Shown: positions 42,785 to 54,116 of the stretch, one piece after another
How the letters are laid out: each line of letters opens with the position of its first letter
Numbering within the stretch: the first letter of the stretch is position 1
Origin: Sporichthyaceae bacterium
GTDB lineage: Bacteria; Actinomycetota; Actinomycetes; Sporichthyales; Sporichthyaceae
Reading direction: 5' to 3'
DNA: 64,000 bases
NCBI GenBank assembly: GCA_036269075.1
Contig: DATASX010000118.1
Location: 1-64,000, forward strand
The notes under the pieces: generated by a model
The model's database searches: none
Told to the model about the DNA's origin: nothing
The model's input: only the letters and a program-made list of their open reading frames with translations
Made by a program: the position numbers and the translations under genes

Positions 42785-42827
42785 TTAGGGTGTAAGCCTG
42801 TCTCCCGACCGCGTTTGCGAGGCCCAG

Positions 42828-43880
42828 ATGAGAACGCACCGCAGCATCCGCATGACTGGCCTGGCCGCACTGGTGATCGCCGCGGCGACACCGGCGTTAG
42901 TCGAGCGGGCAGAGGCCGCCCCGACCGGCGTCACGTCGCTGCCGATCGCCTTCCGCGTCCACAACACCAACACCTCTGACGTCGACTGCGTCTCCGACGA
43001 CAAGGCCTACGACGTGGTCGGGCACATCGCCGGACCCGCGGCGCTCATCCGGGGCGGACGGATCCCCGCCGCGACCCTGTACCTGCACGGCGACGCGGTC
43101 GACGAGAGCATGTGGCGCTACTCGAAGGTCCCCGGCTACGACTACGCCGCCGACCTCGCCGGACGCGGCCTGGTCTCGGTGACGATCGCCCGCCTCGGGT
43201 ACCCGGGCAGCGGCAAGCCGGACGGCAACGACCTGTGCTTCGGCAGCGAGGCCGACGTGGCCCACCAGATCATCACCGAACTGCGCAGCGGTGCCTACCA
43301 AGCAGGCGGAGGCGGGAACGCACCACGCATCGACAAGCTCGCCCTGGCCGGACACTCGGCCGCAGGCTTCATCGCGCAGGCCGAGGCGTACTCGTACAAC
43401 GACATCGCGGCGCTGGTCGTGGTGGCATCGGGTGAGTTCGTCACCCCGCGCGTGCCGGCGGCGGTCGGGGAACAGCAGGTGCGGTGCTCCGGTTCCGGCG
43501 ACGGGTACGCGTTCATCGAGGGCACCGACGCCGAGGCCGCGGCAGATTTCTTCCACGACGCCGACCCGGCGATCGTCGCCGACGTCTCCGCGCACCGCCC
43601 GGAGGACGCGTGTGGCGACCTCGCCAACGCTCCGGCGGGGATCCAGGCCGACCTCCAGAAACTGCGCGAGGTCAAGGTGCCGGTCCTGGTGATCACCGGT
43701 GCGAACGACGCGTTCTTCGCCCAGCCCGAGCAGCAGGCGAAGCTGTTCAGCGGCAGTCCGGACGCCACCGGCGTCACGCTGCCCGACACCGGCCACGCAA
43801 TCACGCTGGGACACACCGCCGGTGCCTTCCGCGACAAGATGGCGGCCTGGCTGCAGGCACACGGCCTGGGCAGCGCGTGA
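42828..43880 (+). CDS. secreted alpha/beta hydrolase
   Basis: 350 residues. Signal peptide MRTHRSIRMTGLAALVIAAATPALV with cleavage near AEAA (residue 31). The alpha/beta hydrolase core shows TLYLHGDAVDESMW (oxyanion loop), LALAGHSAAG with the nucleophile Ser, an acid in VLVITGANDAFF and the final His in PDTGHAITLGH. Cys pairs (VDCVSDD; LCFGS; VRCSGSG; DACGDL) suit an extracytoplasmic enzyme. It may be an esterase or lipase; substrate unknown. FMN oxidase starts 10 bases after its stop. Confidence 0.87.
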   Translation: MRTHRSIRMTGLAALVIAAATPALVERAEAAPTGVTSLPIAFRVHNTNTSDVDCVSDDKAYDVVGHIAGPAALIRGGRIPAATLYLHGDAVDESMWRYSKVPGYDYAADLAGRGLVSVTIARLGYPGSGKPDGNDLCFGSEADVAHQIITELRSGAYQAGGGGNAPRIDKLALAGHSAAGFIAQAEAYSYNDIAALVVVASGEFVTPRVPAAVGEQQVRCSGSGDGYAFIEGTDAEAAADFFHDADPAIVADVSAHRPEDACGDLANAPAGIQADLQKLREVKVPVLVITGANDAFFAQPEQQAKLFSGSPDATGVTLPDTGHAITLGHTAGAFRDKMAAWLQAHGLGSA

Positions 43881-43890
43881 TCATTGACCC

Positions 43891-44967
43891 GTGGACTGCG
43901 ACGCACTCGAGGCAAGCGCCCGAGAACAGCTGACCCAACTCGCCTACGACTACTACGCGGGCGGGGCCGACGACGAGATCACGCTGGCCGAGAACGTCGC
44001 GGCCTGGCGGCGTATCCGGTTACGGCCGCGGGTGTTGCGCGACGTCAGCGCGATCGACACGGCGACCACCGTGCTGGGCACGGCGGTGACGGCTCCGGTC
44101 CTGGTCGCCCCGACCGCCTACCAGCGACTGGCGCACGACGAGGGTGAGCGGGCGACCGCTCGCGGCACTGCAGCCGCCGGCACCCTGCTGATCGTCTCGA
44201 CCTTGGCCACGACCCGACTGGAGGACGTCGCGACCGCCGCCCCCGACGGGGTGCGGTGGATGCAGATGTACCTCCAGCGCGATCGGAGCGTCAGCGCCGA
44301 ACTGGTCGCTCGAGCGGTCGCGGCCGACTACCGGGCGCTGGTGCTCACCGTCGACCTGCCGGTGGCCGGGCTGCGGCGGCGCGACGAACGCAACGGCTTC
44401 ACGTTGCCGCCGGGCCTGAGCCTGGCCAACCTCGGGATCACCCACCCGGACATGCCGATGGGCGGGTCGGCATTGGCCGCCCACGTCCGCCAGGACTTCA
44501 CCGCCGCGATCACCTTCGACGACATCGGTTGGCTGGCCGAGATCTCCGGCCTGCCGGTGGTGGTGAAGGGCGTGCTGCGGGGCGACGACGCCGCGGCCGC
44601 CGTCGCTGCCGGCGCGGCCGCGGTCGTCGTCTCCAACCACGGCGGGCGGCAGTTGGACGGGGCGATCGCCACCGCCGAGGCGCTGCCGGAGGTGCTCGAC
44701 GCGGTCGGCGACCGCGCCGAGGTCTACGTCGACGGCGGGATCCGCGGCGGCACCGACGTGCTCAAGGCGCTCGCGGCCGGTGCGCGTGCAGTCCTGCTCG
44801 GGCGGCCGGTGATCTGGGGCCTGGCCACCGGCGGGGCCCCCGGGGTGCAGGCGGTGCTGGACGGCTTCGTCGACGAACTGGCCCGGGCGATGGCGTTGTG
44901 CGGGGCTGCCGACATCGCCGCGCTGACTGCCGACCTGCTGGCGCCTACGGACCTCAAGCGTTTCTGA
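43891..44967 (+). CDS. FMN-dependent alpha-hydroxy-acid oxidase/dehydrogenase
   Basis: 358-residue TIM-barrel of the glycolate/lactate oxidase family. N-terminal YDYYAGGADDEITLAENVAAW, LVAPTAYQRLAHDEGE, and the catalytic His/Arg in VVVSNHGGRQLDGA, with DGGIRGGTDVLKALAAGARAVLLGRPVIW for the phosphate of FMN. GTG start at 43891. The family oxidises 2-hydroxy acids to 2-oxo acids, with H2O2 or an electron carrier; the acceptor cannot be read from sequence. Adjacent to a secreted hydrolase. Confidence 0.9.
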   Translation: MDCDALEASAREQLTQLAYDYYAGGADDEITLAENVAAWRRIRLRPRVLRDVSAIDTATTVLGTAVTAPVLVAPTAYQRLAHDEGERATARGTAAAGTLLIVSTLATTRLEDVATAAPDGVRWMQMYLQRDRSVSAELVARAVAADYRALVLTVDLPVAGLRRRDERNGFTLPPGLSLANLGITHPDMPMGGSALAAHVRQDFTAAITFDDIGWLAEISGLPVVVKGVLRGDDAAAAVAAGAAAVVVSNHGGRQLDGAIATAEALPEVLDAVGDRAEVYVDGGIRGGTDVLKALAAGARAVLLGRPVIWGLATGGAPGVQAVLDGFVDELARAMALCGAADIAALTADLLAPTDLKRF

Positions 44968-44978
44968 CGCAGCGTCAG
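44964..44978. promoter_or_regulatory. CTGACG-CAG-CGTCAG palindrome before ada-alkA
   Basis: Perfect 15-bp inverted repeat overlapping the stop codon of the oxidase gene and 66 bases upstream of the Ada-AlkA start. Related to the copies at 1723, 18342, 41121 and 63638. A degenerate copy (TGACTTCGCGTCA, 46648-46660) precedes ogt, so a role in the alkylation response is possible. Confidence 0.42.
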
Positions 44979-45044
44979 GCCCGCCGAGCCTGATGTCGTT
45001 TTTCAGCTGGACGGTACCGCCGTCAGCGAGGCAGGCTGGTCTGC

Positions 45045-46601
45045 ATGCACCAGCAAAGGGAGGCCTGCCTGCGGGCGGTTGCCGCGAAGGATCCGCGCTT
45101 CGACGGCTGGTTCTTCGTCGGGGTCCGGACCACCGGCATCTACTGTCGGCCGTCGTGCCCGGCGAACCCGAAGGCCGGCAACCTGACCTTCCACCCGAGC
45201 GCCGCCGCCGCGCAGGCGGCGGGCTACCGGGCCTGCAAGCGGTGCCGGCCGGACGCCAGCCCGGGCTCGCCGGAGTGGGACACCCGGGCCGACGTGGTGG
45301 CCCGGGCGATGCGGTTGATCGGCGACGGCGTGCTCGACCGCGAGGGCGCGCCGGGCCTGGCCGCCCGACTCGGGTACAGCCTGCGGCAGGTGCAGCGGCT
45401 CATGCAGGACGAGTTGGGGGCCGGGCCGTTGGCGATCGCCCGGGCGCACCGGGCGCAGACGGCGCGACTGCTGATCGAGACCACCGACCTGACCATGACC
45501 GAGGTGGCCGCGGCTGCCGGGTTCGGCAGCATCCGGGCGTTCAACACCGCCGTGACCGAGGTTTTCGCGACCTCGCCGACGACCTTGCGGGCCGCGGCCC
45601 GGCGTACCGGTGCGGGCTCCCCGGACGGCGTGCTCGACGTTCGGTTGGCCTACCGCGGCCCGATGTTCCCGGACAACCTGTTCGGACACCTGATCGCCAC
45701 CGGTGTACCCGGGGTCGAGGAGTGGCGCGACGGTTGCTACCGGCGCACCCTCGACCTTCCGCACGGACCGGGGATCGTGTCGCTGCGACCGCCGCCGACC
45801 TCGCTCGCGAGCGGTTTCGTCGCCGCGCGACTGCGGCTGACCGACCTGCGGGACCTGCCGGTGGCCATTGCGCGGTGTCGGCGGATGCTTGACCTCGACG
45901 CCGACCCGACCGCGGTCGACGAGGTGCTCGGCGCCGACCCGGCCCTGGCCACCGAAGTGGCGCGAGCGCCGGGCCGGCGAGTGCCACGCACCGTCGACGG
46001 CGCGGAGTTCGCGGTCCGTGCGGTGCTCGGCCAGCAGGTTTCGACCGCCGCGGCGCGAACCCACGCGGCCCGTCTGGTGCTGGCGCACGGCACCCCGGTG
46101 GACGACCCGGACGGCGGGCTGACGCACCTGTTCCCGAGCGTCGAGTCGTTGTCCGCCATCCGCCCGGAGACCTTGGCGATGCCCGCGAGCCGGCGGACCA
46201 CCCTGCTGGGCCTGCTGGCGGCCCTGCGGTCGGGGGCGCTCGACGTCGGCCCCGGCGCGGATCAGGCGGCGGCCCGGGCCGGGTTGGCCGAACTGCCCGG
46301 TATCGGGCCGTGGACCACCGAGGTGATCGCGATGCGGGCGCTGGGCGACCCCGACGCGTTCCCGGCGACCGACCTCGGGGTGCGACAGGCGGCGGACGCA
46401 CTGGGGCTGCCCCGTCCACAGGCCGCCTTTGTCCACAGATCGCGCGCGTGGGCCCCGTGGCGGTCCTACGCCGTGCAGTATCTGTGGGCGAGCGGCACGC
46501 ACAGGCAATTGAGGCGAGCGGAGCGCGAGGTGAGTCTTGCACTGGAGTTGGCTCGCGGGCGCCGGGTTCCTCGCGATCCCGAGCCGATTGAAGCCTGTTG
46601 A
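45045..46601 (+). CDS. alkA: bifunctional Ada-type regulator / 3-methyladenine DNA glycosylase
   Basis: 518 residues in three parts. About 1-80 is the Ada N-terminal zinc domain with four Cys ligands (IYCRPSCPANPKAGN ... CKRCRP) that can accept a methyl group from DNA phosphotriesters. About 85-185 is an AraC-type HTH (ARLGYSLRQVQRLMQDEL; AAGFGSIRAFNTAV). About 205-500 is AlkA glycosylase with the helix-hairpin-helix LPGIGPWTTEVIAMRALGDP and catalytic Asp in PATDLGVRQ. This AdaA-AlkA fusion is an actinobacterial arrangement. It excises alkylated purines and regulates itself on methyl transfer. ogt starts 74 bases downstream. Confidence 0.93.
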   Translation: MHQQREACLRAVAAKDPRFDGWFFVGVRTTGIYCRPSCPANPKAGNLTFHPSAAAAQAAGYRACKRCRPDASPGSPEWDTRADVVARAMRLIGDGVLDREGAPGLAARLGYSLRQVQRLMQDELGAGPLAIARAHRAQTARLLIETTDLTMTEVAAAAGFGSIRAFNTAVTEVFATSPTTLRAAARRTGAGSPDGVLDVRLAYRGPMFPDNLFGHLIATGVPGVEEWRDGCYRRTLDLPHGPGIVSLRPPPTSLASGFVAARLRLTDLRDLPVAIARCRRMLDLDADPTAVDEVLGADPALATEVARAPGRRVPRTVDGAEFAVRAVLGQQVSTAAARTHAARLVLAHGTPVDDPDGGLTHLFPSVESLSAIRPETLAMPASRRTTLLGLLAALRSGALDVGPGADQAAARAGLAELPGIGPWTTEVIAMRALGDPDAFPATDLGVRQAADALGLPRPQAAFVHRSRAWAPWRSYAVQYLWASGTHRQLRRAEREVSLALELARGRRVPRDPEPIEAC

Positions 46602-46675
46602 CCGAAGGAAACATGCCGTCAACCGGATCCCCGACAGCGCAGCGATCTGACTTCGCGTCAGCTAGAGGAGAAGCA

Positions 46676-47197
46676 GTGGACACCATCCGCCGACACGTCG
46701 TCGTCGAGTCACCGATCGGGCCTCTCACCTTGGTCGCCGACGGTGCGGCGCTGAGCTGTATCTACATGACCGACCATCGCCACATGCCGGATCCGGGGCG
46801 GTTCGGGCCCGAGGTCGACCCGCCGGTCGACGACGTGCTGTCCCGCGCCGCGGATCAGTTGGCGGAGTACTTCGCCGGGGAGCGGCAGGAGTTCGACGTC
46901 CCGCTGGACGAGGCGGCCGGCACCGAGTTCCAACGGAAGGTTTGGGCGGAACTGCGCGAGATCCCTTACGGGGAGACGATTTCCTACGCCGAACTGGCCC
47001 AGCGGATCGGGCAGCCGACGGCGTTCCGGGCGGTCGGCCTGGCCAACGGCCGCAATCCGATCTCGATCATCGTGCCGTGCCACCGGGTGGTCGGCTCCGG
47101 CGGCAGCCTGACCGGATACGGCGGCGGGACCGACCGCAAGCAACTCCTGCTGGACCTCGAGGCTAAGACTGCCGGGACGGAGGTCAGCCTGTTCTGA
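46676..47197 (+). CDS. ogt: methylated-DNA--[protein]-cysteine S-methyltransferase
   Basis: 173 residues from the GTG at 46676, preceded by AGAGGAG. The active-site motif is IIVPCHRVVGSGGSLTGYGGG (acceptor Cys in PCHRV) with the DNA-binding helix YAELAQRIGQPTAFRAVGLANGRNP. It removes methyl groups from O6-methylguanine in a suicide reaction. Pairs with the upstream Ada-AlkA fusion as an alkylation-repair unit. An in-frame ATG upstream (46613) was rejected because it would read through a palindromic promoter segment. Confidence 0.94.
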   Translation: MDTIRRHVVVESPIGPLTLVADGAALSCIYMTDHRHMPDPGRFGPEVDPPVDDVLSRAADQLAEYFAGERQEFDVPLDEAAGTEFQRKVWAELREIPYGETISYAELAQRIGQPTAFRAVGLANGRNPISIIVPCHRVVGSGGSLTGYGGGTDRKQLLLDLEAKTAGTEVSLF

Positions 47198-47305
47198 GGC
47201 AGGCGGCGTCACCCGTTCGGGTCGCGCCACTGTGGGCGGGGCGATCAATCCGGTCAGACTCTCGCGAAAGCACCCGATACCCCCCGGATTCGTCTTGGAG
47301 TCGTC

Positions 47306-47881
47306 ATGGACCGCAAGTCCAGCCGCGCCCGCAAATCGGTGACCACGGTCGCCTCGCTCGTCGGCCTCGCCACTGCGCTCGCGCTGGCCGTCCCGTCCGC
47401 GGCGAGCGCCGCCAGCCACCACGACCGCAACTGCGGCAACTTCGACCACTCGGACCAGGCGTTCGGCGCCCCGTTCGACGGGCACAACCGGCACCGTCCG
47501 GGCGGCTTCCACACCACCGCCGAGCCCCGCGACGACCGCGACGGCGACCAGGTCGGCAACCGCGACGACCGTCGCGACGGTGATGACCGCATGGGCAACC
47601 GCGACGACCGTCGCGACGGCGACGACCACATGGGCAACCGCGACGACCGTCGCGACAGCGACGACCACATGGGCAACCGCGACGACCGTCGCGACAGTGA
47701 CCAGCGCTCGGGCTTCGCCTCCGACCGCGACCGTCGCGACAGCGACCGCTACCGGGCGCCTGGCTTCCGCGACGGCGAGATCTCCCGCGACGAGAGCGGC
47801 GGCAACCGCAACTGCAACAACTTCGACCACCAGGGCAAGCAGATGTACATCCCGCCGGGTCTGCTCGACGACCCGCGGTAA
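47306..47881 (+). CDS. secreted Asp/Arg-rich repeat protein
   Basis: 191 residues with a signal peptide (VASLVGLATALALAVPSAASAAS, cleavage near residue 36). The middle holds about four units of a 12-13-residue repeat of the type NRDDRRDGDDHMG, encoded by near-identical 36-39-base DNA repeats (47560-47715). Flanking motifs NCGNFDH and NCNNFDHQGKQ, at the start and end of the mature part, resemble half of the calcium-binding excalibur type. The charge pattern suggests metal binding or a disordered wall spacer. Repeat number could vary by slippage. No family name assigned. Confidence 0.68.
   Translation: MDRKSSRARKSVTTVASLVGLATALALAVPSAASAASHHDRNCGNFDHSDQAFGAPFDGHNRHRPGGFHTTAEPRDDRDGDQVGNRDDRRDGDDRMGNRDDRRDGDDHMGNRDDRRDSDDHMGNRDDRRDSDQRSGFASDRDRRDSDRYRAPGFRDGEISRDESGGNRNCNNFDHQGKQMYIPPGLLDDPR
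47560..47715 (+). repeat. in-frame 36-39-base tandem repeats
   Basis: Repeats of the type GGCAACCGCGACGACCGTCG with 16-19-base spacers recur four times, all in frame in the secreted repeat protein. They are coding repeats and have none of the spacing or spacer diversity of a CRISPR array. Confidence 0.7.
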
Positions 47882-47906
47882 TCCCCGGGCGGGGCGGCGC
47901 CGCGGT

Positions 47907-48641
47907 TCAACGCCCGCCGCCCACATCCAGCACCGCACCGGTGATGTACGAAGCGGCCGGCGACAGCAACCAGACGATTGCGGCAGCTACCTCATCCGGG
48001 CTGCCCAGGCGGCGCAGTGGGATCGACTCGACCCGCTGCGCTGCTGCGTCCGGACCGTCGGGGTGGATGCCGGTGTCGATGATTCCGGGGCGGACACAGT
48101 TCACCCGGATGCCGGACGCCGCGACTTCCTGCGACAGCCCGACGGTGAATGCGTCGACCGCGGCCTTGGAGGCCGCGTAGTCGACGTACCGCCCCGCGCC
48201 CCCGAGCACGGCCGCGCGCGACGACACGTTCACGATCGCTCCCCCGGCGCCGTCGGAGAGCATGAGCCGCACCGCCTCGCGGGCGCACAGGATCGTGCCG
48301 AACACGTTGACGCCGAAGACCTCCTCGAGTTCGTCGGACTCCAACTCGGCCACCGGTCGCAGCGGCGAGACGACCCCGGCGTTGTTGACCAAACCGCGCA
48401 CCGGGCCGAGTTCGGCCGCCTGCTCGAACAACTCGAGCACGTCGGTCTCCATCGCCACGTCGACCTTCGCCAGCGTCACTTCCGCGCCGAAGTCCGCGCA
48501 CTGCGCGGCGACCGCCTCGGCCGCCGCGACATCGCGTCGAAATGCCAGACACAGGTCCCAGTCGTCGGCGGCAGCCAGCAGCGCGGTGGCCGCGCCGATC
48601 CCCCGGCCTCCGCCGGTGACCACCAACGTGCCCCGACTCAT
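47907..48641 (-). CDS. SDR family oxidoreductase
   Basis: 244-residue classical SDR: VVTGGGRGIGAATAL, LVNNAGVV, and catalytic Ser-Tyr-Lys (NVSSRAAVLGG; YVDYAASKAAVD). C-terminal FabG-like GSPDEVAAAIVWLLSPAASYITG. The ATG overlaps the methyltransferase stop by four bases (ATGA), so translation is coupled. A glucose-dehydrogenase or 3-oxoacyl-ACP-reductase type activity is likely; substrate unknown. It is convergent with the secreted repeat protein. Confidence 0.9.
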   Translation of the reverse strand: MSRGTLVVTGGGRGIGAATALLAAADDWDLCLAFRRDVAAAEAVAAQCADFGAEVTLAKVDVAMETDVLELFEQAAELGPVRGLVNNAGVVSPLRPVAELESDELEEVFGVNVFGTILCAREAVRLMLSDGAGGAIVNVSSRAAVLGGAGRYVDYAASKAAVDAFTVGLSQEVAASGIRVNCVRPGIIDTGIHPDGPDAAAQRVESIPLRRLGSPDEVAAAIVWLLSPAASYITGAVLDVGGGR

Positions 48642-49282
48642 CGACGTGCCACCCGAGCCCCACCCGGATGTTTCTCGACGACCTCGGCAGCACTCGGCGG
48701 CGGCCAGGGCGTGGCGTCCAGCACGATGTCGATCGCGTCGCCCTGCTCGGTCGGGCGGAACAGGTGCGCCAACTCCCGGACCGCGAGCCCGGCCGCCGCC
48801 GCGGCCAGGTCGGCGATCTCGGCCAGCACGCCCGGGTCGGACGGGCCGCCGAAGCCGTGGGTGAGGTTGGTGCGGGAGTGCCCGATGTAGAGCAGTCGTC
48901 CGGTCGGGGTCAGATGCTCACCGGCGGCGGACAGCACCGCGATCAGCTCCGTCACCGGCAGGTGCAGGTAGGCGACCAGAATCAGGTCGACCGGCTGGGG
49001 CGGGGCCCAAGACCGCGCGTCAGCCTGCTCCCAAACGACCGGCGATCCGAGTTCGGCCGACCGTTTCGTGGCCTGTTCCAGCGCGACACCGGAGATGTCG
49101 ACCCCGGCGACCTGCCAGCCGCGCCGGGCCAGCCATAGCGCGTTGCGTCCGTTCCCGCAGGCCAGGTCGACCGCGCGGCCCGGCTCCGAGCCGGCCACCC
49201 GTTCCCGGACGAAGCGGTTCGGCTCCGCGCCCCATAACGTCGGTTCTGCCGCGTACCGCGCGTCCCAATCGGCCCCCTGCAC
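48638..49282 (-). CDS. class I SAM-dependent methyltransferase (TehB/thiopurine-type)
   Basis: 214 residues from the GTG at 49282 (an in-frame TTG lies at 49291). DARYAAEPTLWGAEPNRFVRE at the start, SAM-binding VDLACGNGRNALWLARRGW, and VAGVDISGVALEQA are typical of TehB-like methyltransferases acting on tellurite, selenite or thiols. DLILVAYLHLP follows at motif II. Four-base overlap couples it to the SDR gene downstream. Small-molecule detoxification is a reasonable guess. Confidence 0.86.
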   Translation of the reverse strand: MQGADWDARYAAEPTLWGAEPNRFVRERVAGSEPGRAVDLACGNGRNALWLARRGWQVAGVDISGVALEQATKRSAELGSPVVWEQADARSWAPPQPVDLILVAYLHLPVTELIAVLSAAGEHLTPTGRLLYIGHSRTNLTHGFGGPSDPGVLAEIADLAAAAAGLAVRELAHLFRPTEQGDAIDIVLDATPWPPPSAAEVVEKHPGGARVARR

Positions 49283-49307
49283 GCGCAGCAACGTACCCGA
49301 CCCCGCA

Positions 49308-49365
49308 CTTGTGCTGCCTGTCCCACCTATCCGGACGCGCCGATACGTGGGACAGGCAGCAGAAG
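49308..49365 (-). terminator. 19-bp-arm hairpin after the acyl-CoA dehydrogenase
   Basis: CTTGTGCTGCCTGTCCCAC (49308-49326) pairs with 49347-49365 with one mismatch, around a 20-base loop. It follows the acyl-CoA dehydrogenase stop at 49384 and precedes the methyltransferase gene. The arm resembles those of the hairpins at 51115-51177 and 23268-23323. Confidence 0.62.
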
Positions 49366-49383
49366 TCGGGAGTTGGTTGGGGC

Positions 49384-50532
49384 TCAGGTGAACGCGCTCA
49401 CCCCGGTCAGCGCGCGGCCGATGATCAACCGCTGGATCTGTGAGGTTCCTTCGTACAGCGTCATCGCGCGCGCGTCGCGCAGGTACTTGCCGATCGGGTG
49501 GTCATCGACATAGCCGTGGCCGCCGAACACCTGCAGGGCGTTGTTCGAGGCGCGCACTGCGACCTCGGAGGCGAACAGTTTCGCCTTGGACGCCGACAGC
49601 CCGGCCTCCGGCGACCCGGCGTCGAGCAGCGTCGCGGTGTGCCGCACCAGGCAGCGGGCCGCGTCGGTCTCCACGGCGATGTCGGCCAGCAACTGCTGGA
49701 CCAGTTGGAACTCGGCGATGCTTCGGCCGAACTGCTCGCGCTGCTTGGCGTAGGCGACGGCCACGTCCAGGCAACCACGCGCCAGGCCGACGCAACCGGC
49801 GGCCACCGACAGGCGCCCGCCGTCGAGCGCACTCATCGCGATCCGGAAACCATTTCCGAGTTCGCCCAGGCGCGCGCTGTCCGGGACGCGAACCTGATCC
49901 AGCGTCAGATTTCCGGTGGACTGGCTGCGCAGCCCGAGCTTCCCCAGCACGGCGACGGCGCTGAAGCCGTCGGACTCTGTCGGCACCAGGAACGCGCTGA
50001 TGCCCTTGGCACCCGCCTCGCCGGTCCGGGCGAATACCAGCACCATGTCGGCCCAGGTTCCGTTGGTGATGAAGACCTTCTCGCCGGTGATCAGCCAGTC
50101 GTCGCCGTCGGGCACGGCCTTGGTACGAAGTGACGACGGGTCAGATCCACTGTCGGGCTCGGTCAGCCCGAAGCAGCCGAGGTTCTCCCCTGCGCACAGA
50201 CCGGGCAGCCACTGCGCGCGCTGCTCCTGCGTCCCGAAACGATAAAGGGTTTTCCCGACCAGCCCGAGGCTGACCGAGACGATGCCGCGCACGCACGAGT
50301 CGCCGCGGCCCAGTTCCTCCATCATCGCCGCGTAGACCGGGTAGTCCCCGCCGGAGCCACCGTCGGCCTCCGGGATCGTCAGGCCAAGGGCACCGATCGC
50401 GCCCAGCTTGGCCACGATCCCGCGGTCCATCTTCTCGGCCTTGTCCCAGGCGATCGCGTGCGGCGTGACCTCGTGGTCCACGAAATTCGCGACGACCTTG
50501 CGGTAGGCGTCGAGTTCGGTGTCCGTCGACAT
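49384..50532 (-). CDS. acyl-CoA dehydrogenase
   Basis: 382 residues from the ATG at 50532. Family motifs: CFGLTEPDSGSDPSSLRTK, ITGEKVFITNGTWAD, FGGHGYVDDHPIGKYLRDA and catalytic Glu in LYEGTSQIQRLIIG. Typical of actinobacterial short/medium-chain FadE enzymes; substrate unknown. It stands alone, starting 18 bases after the stop of the lipoprotein gene upstream, so the two may share a transcript. Confidence 0.92.
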   Translation of the reverse strand: MSTDTELDAYRKVVANFVDHEVTPHAIAWDKAEKMDRGIVAKLGAIGALGLTIPEADGGSGGDYPVYAAMMEELGRGDSCVRGIVSVSLGLVGKTLYRFGTQEQRAQWLPGLCAGENLGCFGLTEPDSGSDPSSLRTKAVPDGDDWLITGEKVFITNGTWADMVLVFARTGEAGAKGISAFLVPTESDGFSAVAVLGKLGLRSQSTGNLTLDQVRVPDSARLGELGNGFRIAMSALDGGRLSVAAGCVGLARGCLDVAVAYAKQREQFGRSIAEFQLVQQLLADIAVETDAARCLVRHTATLLDAGSPEAGLSASKAKLFASEVAVRASNNALQVFGGHGYVDDHPIGKYLRDARAMTLYEGTSQIQRLIIGRALTGVSAFT

Positions 50533-50550
50533 GGCGACCAACCTAGCCGC

Positions 50551-51093
50551 TCACCCGTCGTCGGGACCCGCGCTCGGCAAGGGGGTGGCCACCCCGGTCC
50601 CGGCGTCGAAGGCTGTGCCGTTCCACTCGTAGCGGTGCACGACCTGCAGGTCGGGGCAGCATCGCGGCGCGGTCGGGCCGAACGCGAACGTGGTGACGAT
50701 CGCCTGGCTGCCGGCCCCGTCGAGGTCGGAGACGACCTCGCCCGCGGTCGGCTTGAGCAACTCGCCGGCGACCCGTGGCCCGGCGGTACCCGCCGCGATC
50801 GCGAACACGGCCGACGGCGGGCTGCCCATGCCCTCGTCGCACCGGACCGCGACGATCGCGTCGGGGACGCCGTCCCCGGTGAAGTCGAAGAAGTGCTGGC
50901 GTACCAGAAGGAGCTTCTGTCCGCCGCAGTCGACCTGGCCCTTCAGCAACGGGAGCAAGTCGTCCGGCAACGGCGCCGCCGCGGGCGCATCCGCCCCGGA
51001 ACTCGAGCCGCAGGCGCCGAGCACGACCGCGGCCAGACCGACCGCGACCACCCGCCCGAGCACGCGAAGCAGGATACGGCGATGCGCGGTCAC
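50551..51093 (-). CDS. lipoprotein of unknown function
   Basis: 180 residues from the GTG at 51093, which has GGAGG nine bases upstream; an in-frame ATG at 51117 lies inside the gcvP hairpin and was rejected. N-terminal signal with lipobox VVLGAC (Cys near residue 28). The mature domain (FFDFTGDGVPDAIVAVRCDEGM; VVSDLDGAGSQAIVTTFAFGP) has the FTGDGVPD and DLDGAG repeats seen in beta-propeller/FG-GAP-like or secreted domains, with Cys pairs. A calcium-binding external domain is possible; no family is assigned. Confidence 0.7.
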   Translation of the reverse strand: MTAHRRILLRVLGRVVAVGLAAVVLGACGSSSGADAPAAAPLPDDLLPLLKGQVDCGGQKLLLVRQHFFDFTGDGVPDAIVAVRCDEGMGSPPSAVFAIAAGTAGPRVAGELLKPTAGEVVSDLDGAGSQAIVTTFAFGPTAPRCCPDLQVVHRYEWNGTAFDAGTGVATPLPSAGPDDG

Positions 51094-51114
51094 CGACCGA
51101 CGCCTCCGGAACCT

Positions 51115-51177
51115 CATCTTCTGCGCGTGTCCGCGCCCTTGCGACGCCCCGAAGGGCGCGGACAGGCGCAGAAGATG
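51115..51177 (-). terminator. 26-bp-arm hairpin after gcvP
   Basis: CATCTTCTGCGC and TGTCCGCGCCCTT (51115-51140) pair with AAGGGCGCGGACA and GCGCAGAAGATG (51152-51177), 25 of 26 positions, across an 11-base loop. It lies 13 bases after the gcvP stop and lacks a U-tract. It shares a CTTCTGC-GCCTGTCC-like arm with the hairpin at 49308-49365. Confidence 0.72.
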
Positions 51178-51190
51178 CGGAGGGCCTGGG

Positions 51191-54067
<2,877 letters not shown>

Positions 54068-54116
54068 AGGGGCTCCGTCCGACGGCCGGGCCGTGATCGG
54101 CCTGGGACTACGGTGG

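Noticed and set aside
47560-47715. CRISPR-like direct repeats
   Set aside because: All repeats stay in frame, have no unique spacers of constant size and encode a repeated peptide.
50551-51117. ATG at 51117 as the lipoprotein start
   Set aside because: It lies in the arm of the gcvP terminator hairpin and lacks a ribosome site; GTG 51093 has GGAGG at a proper distance.
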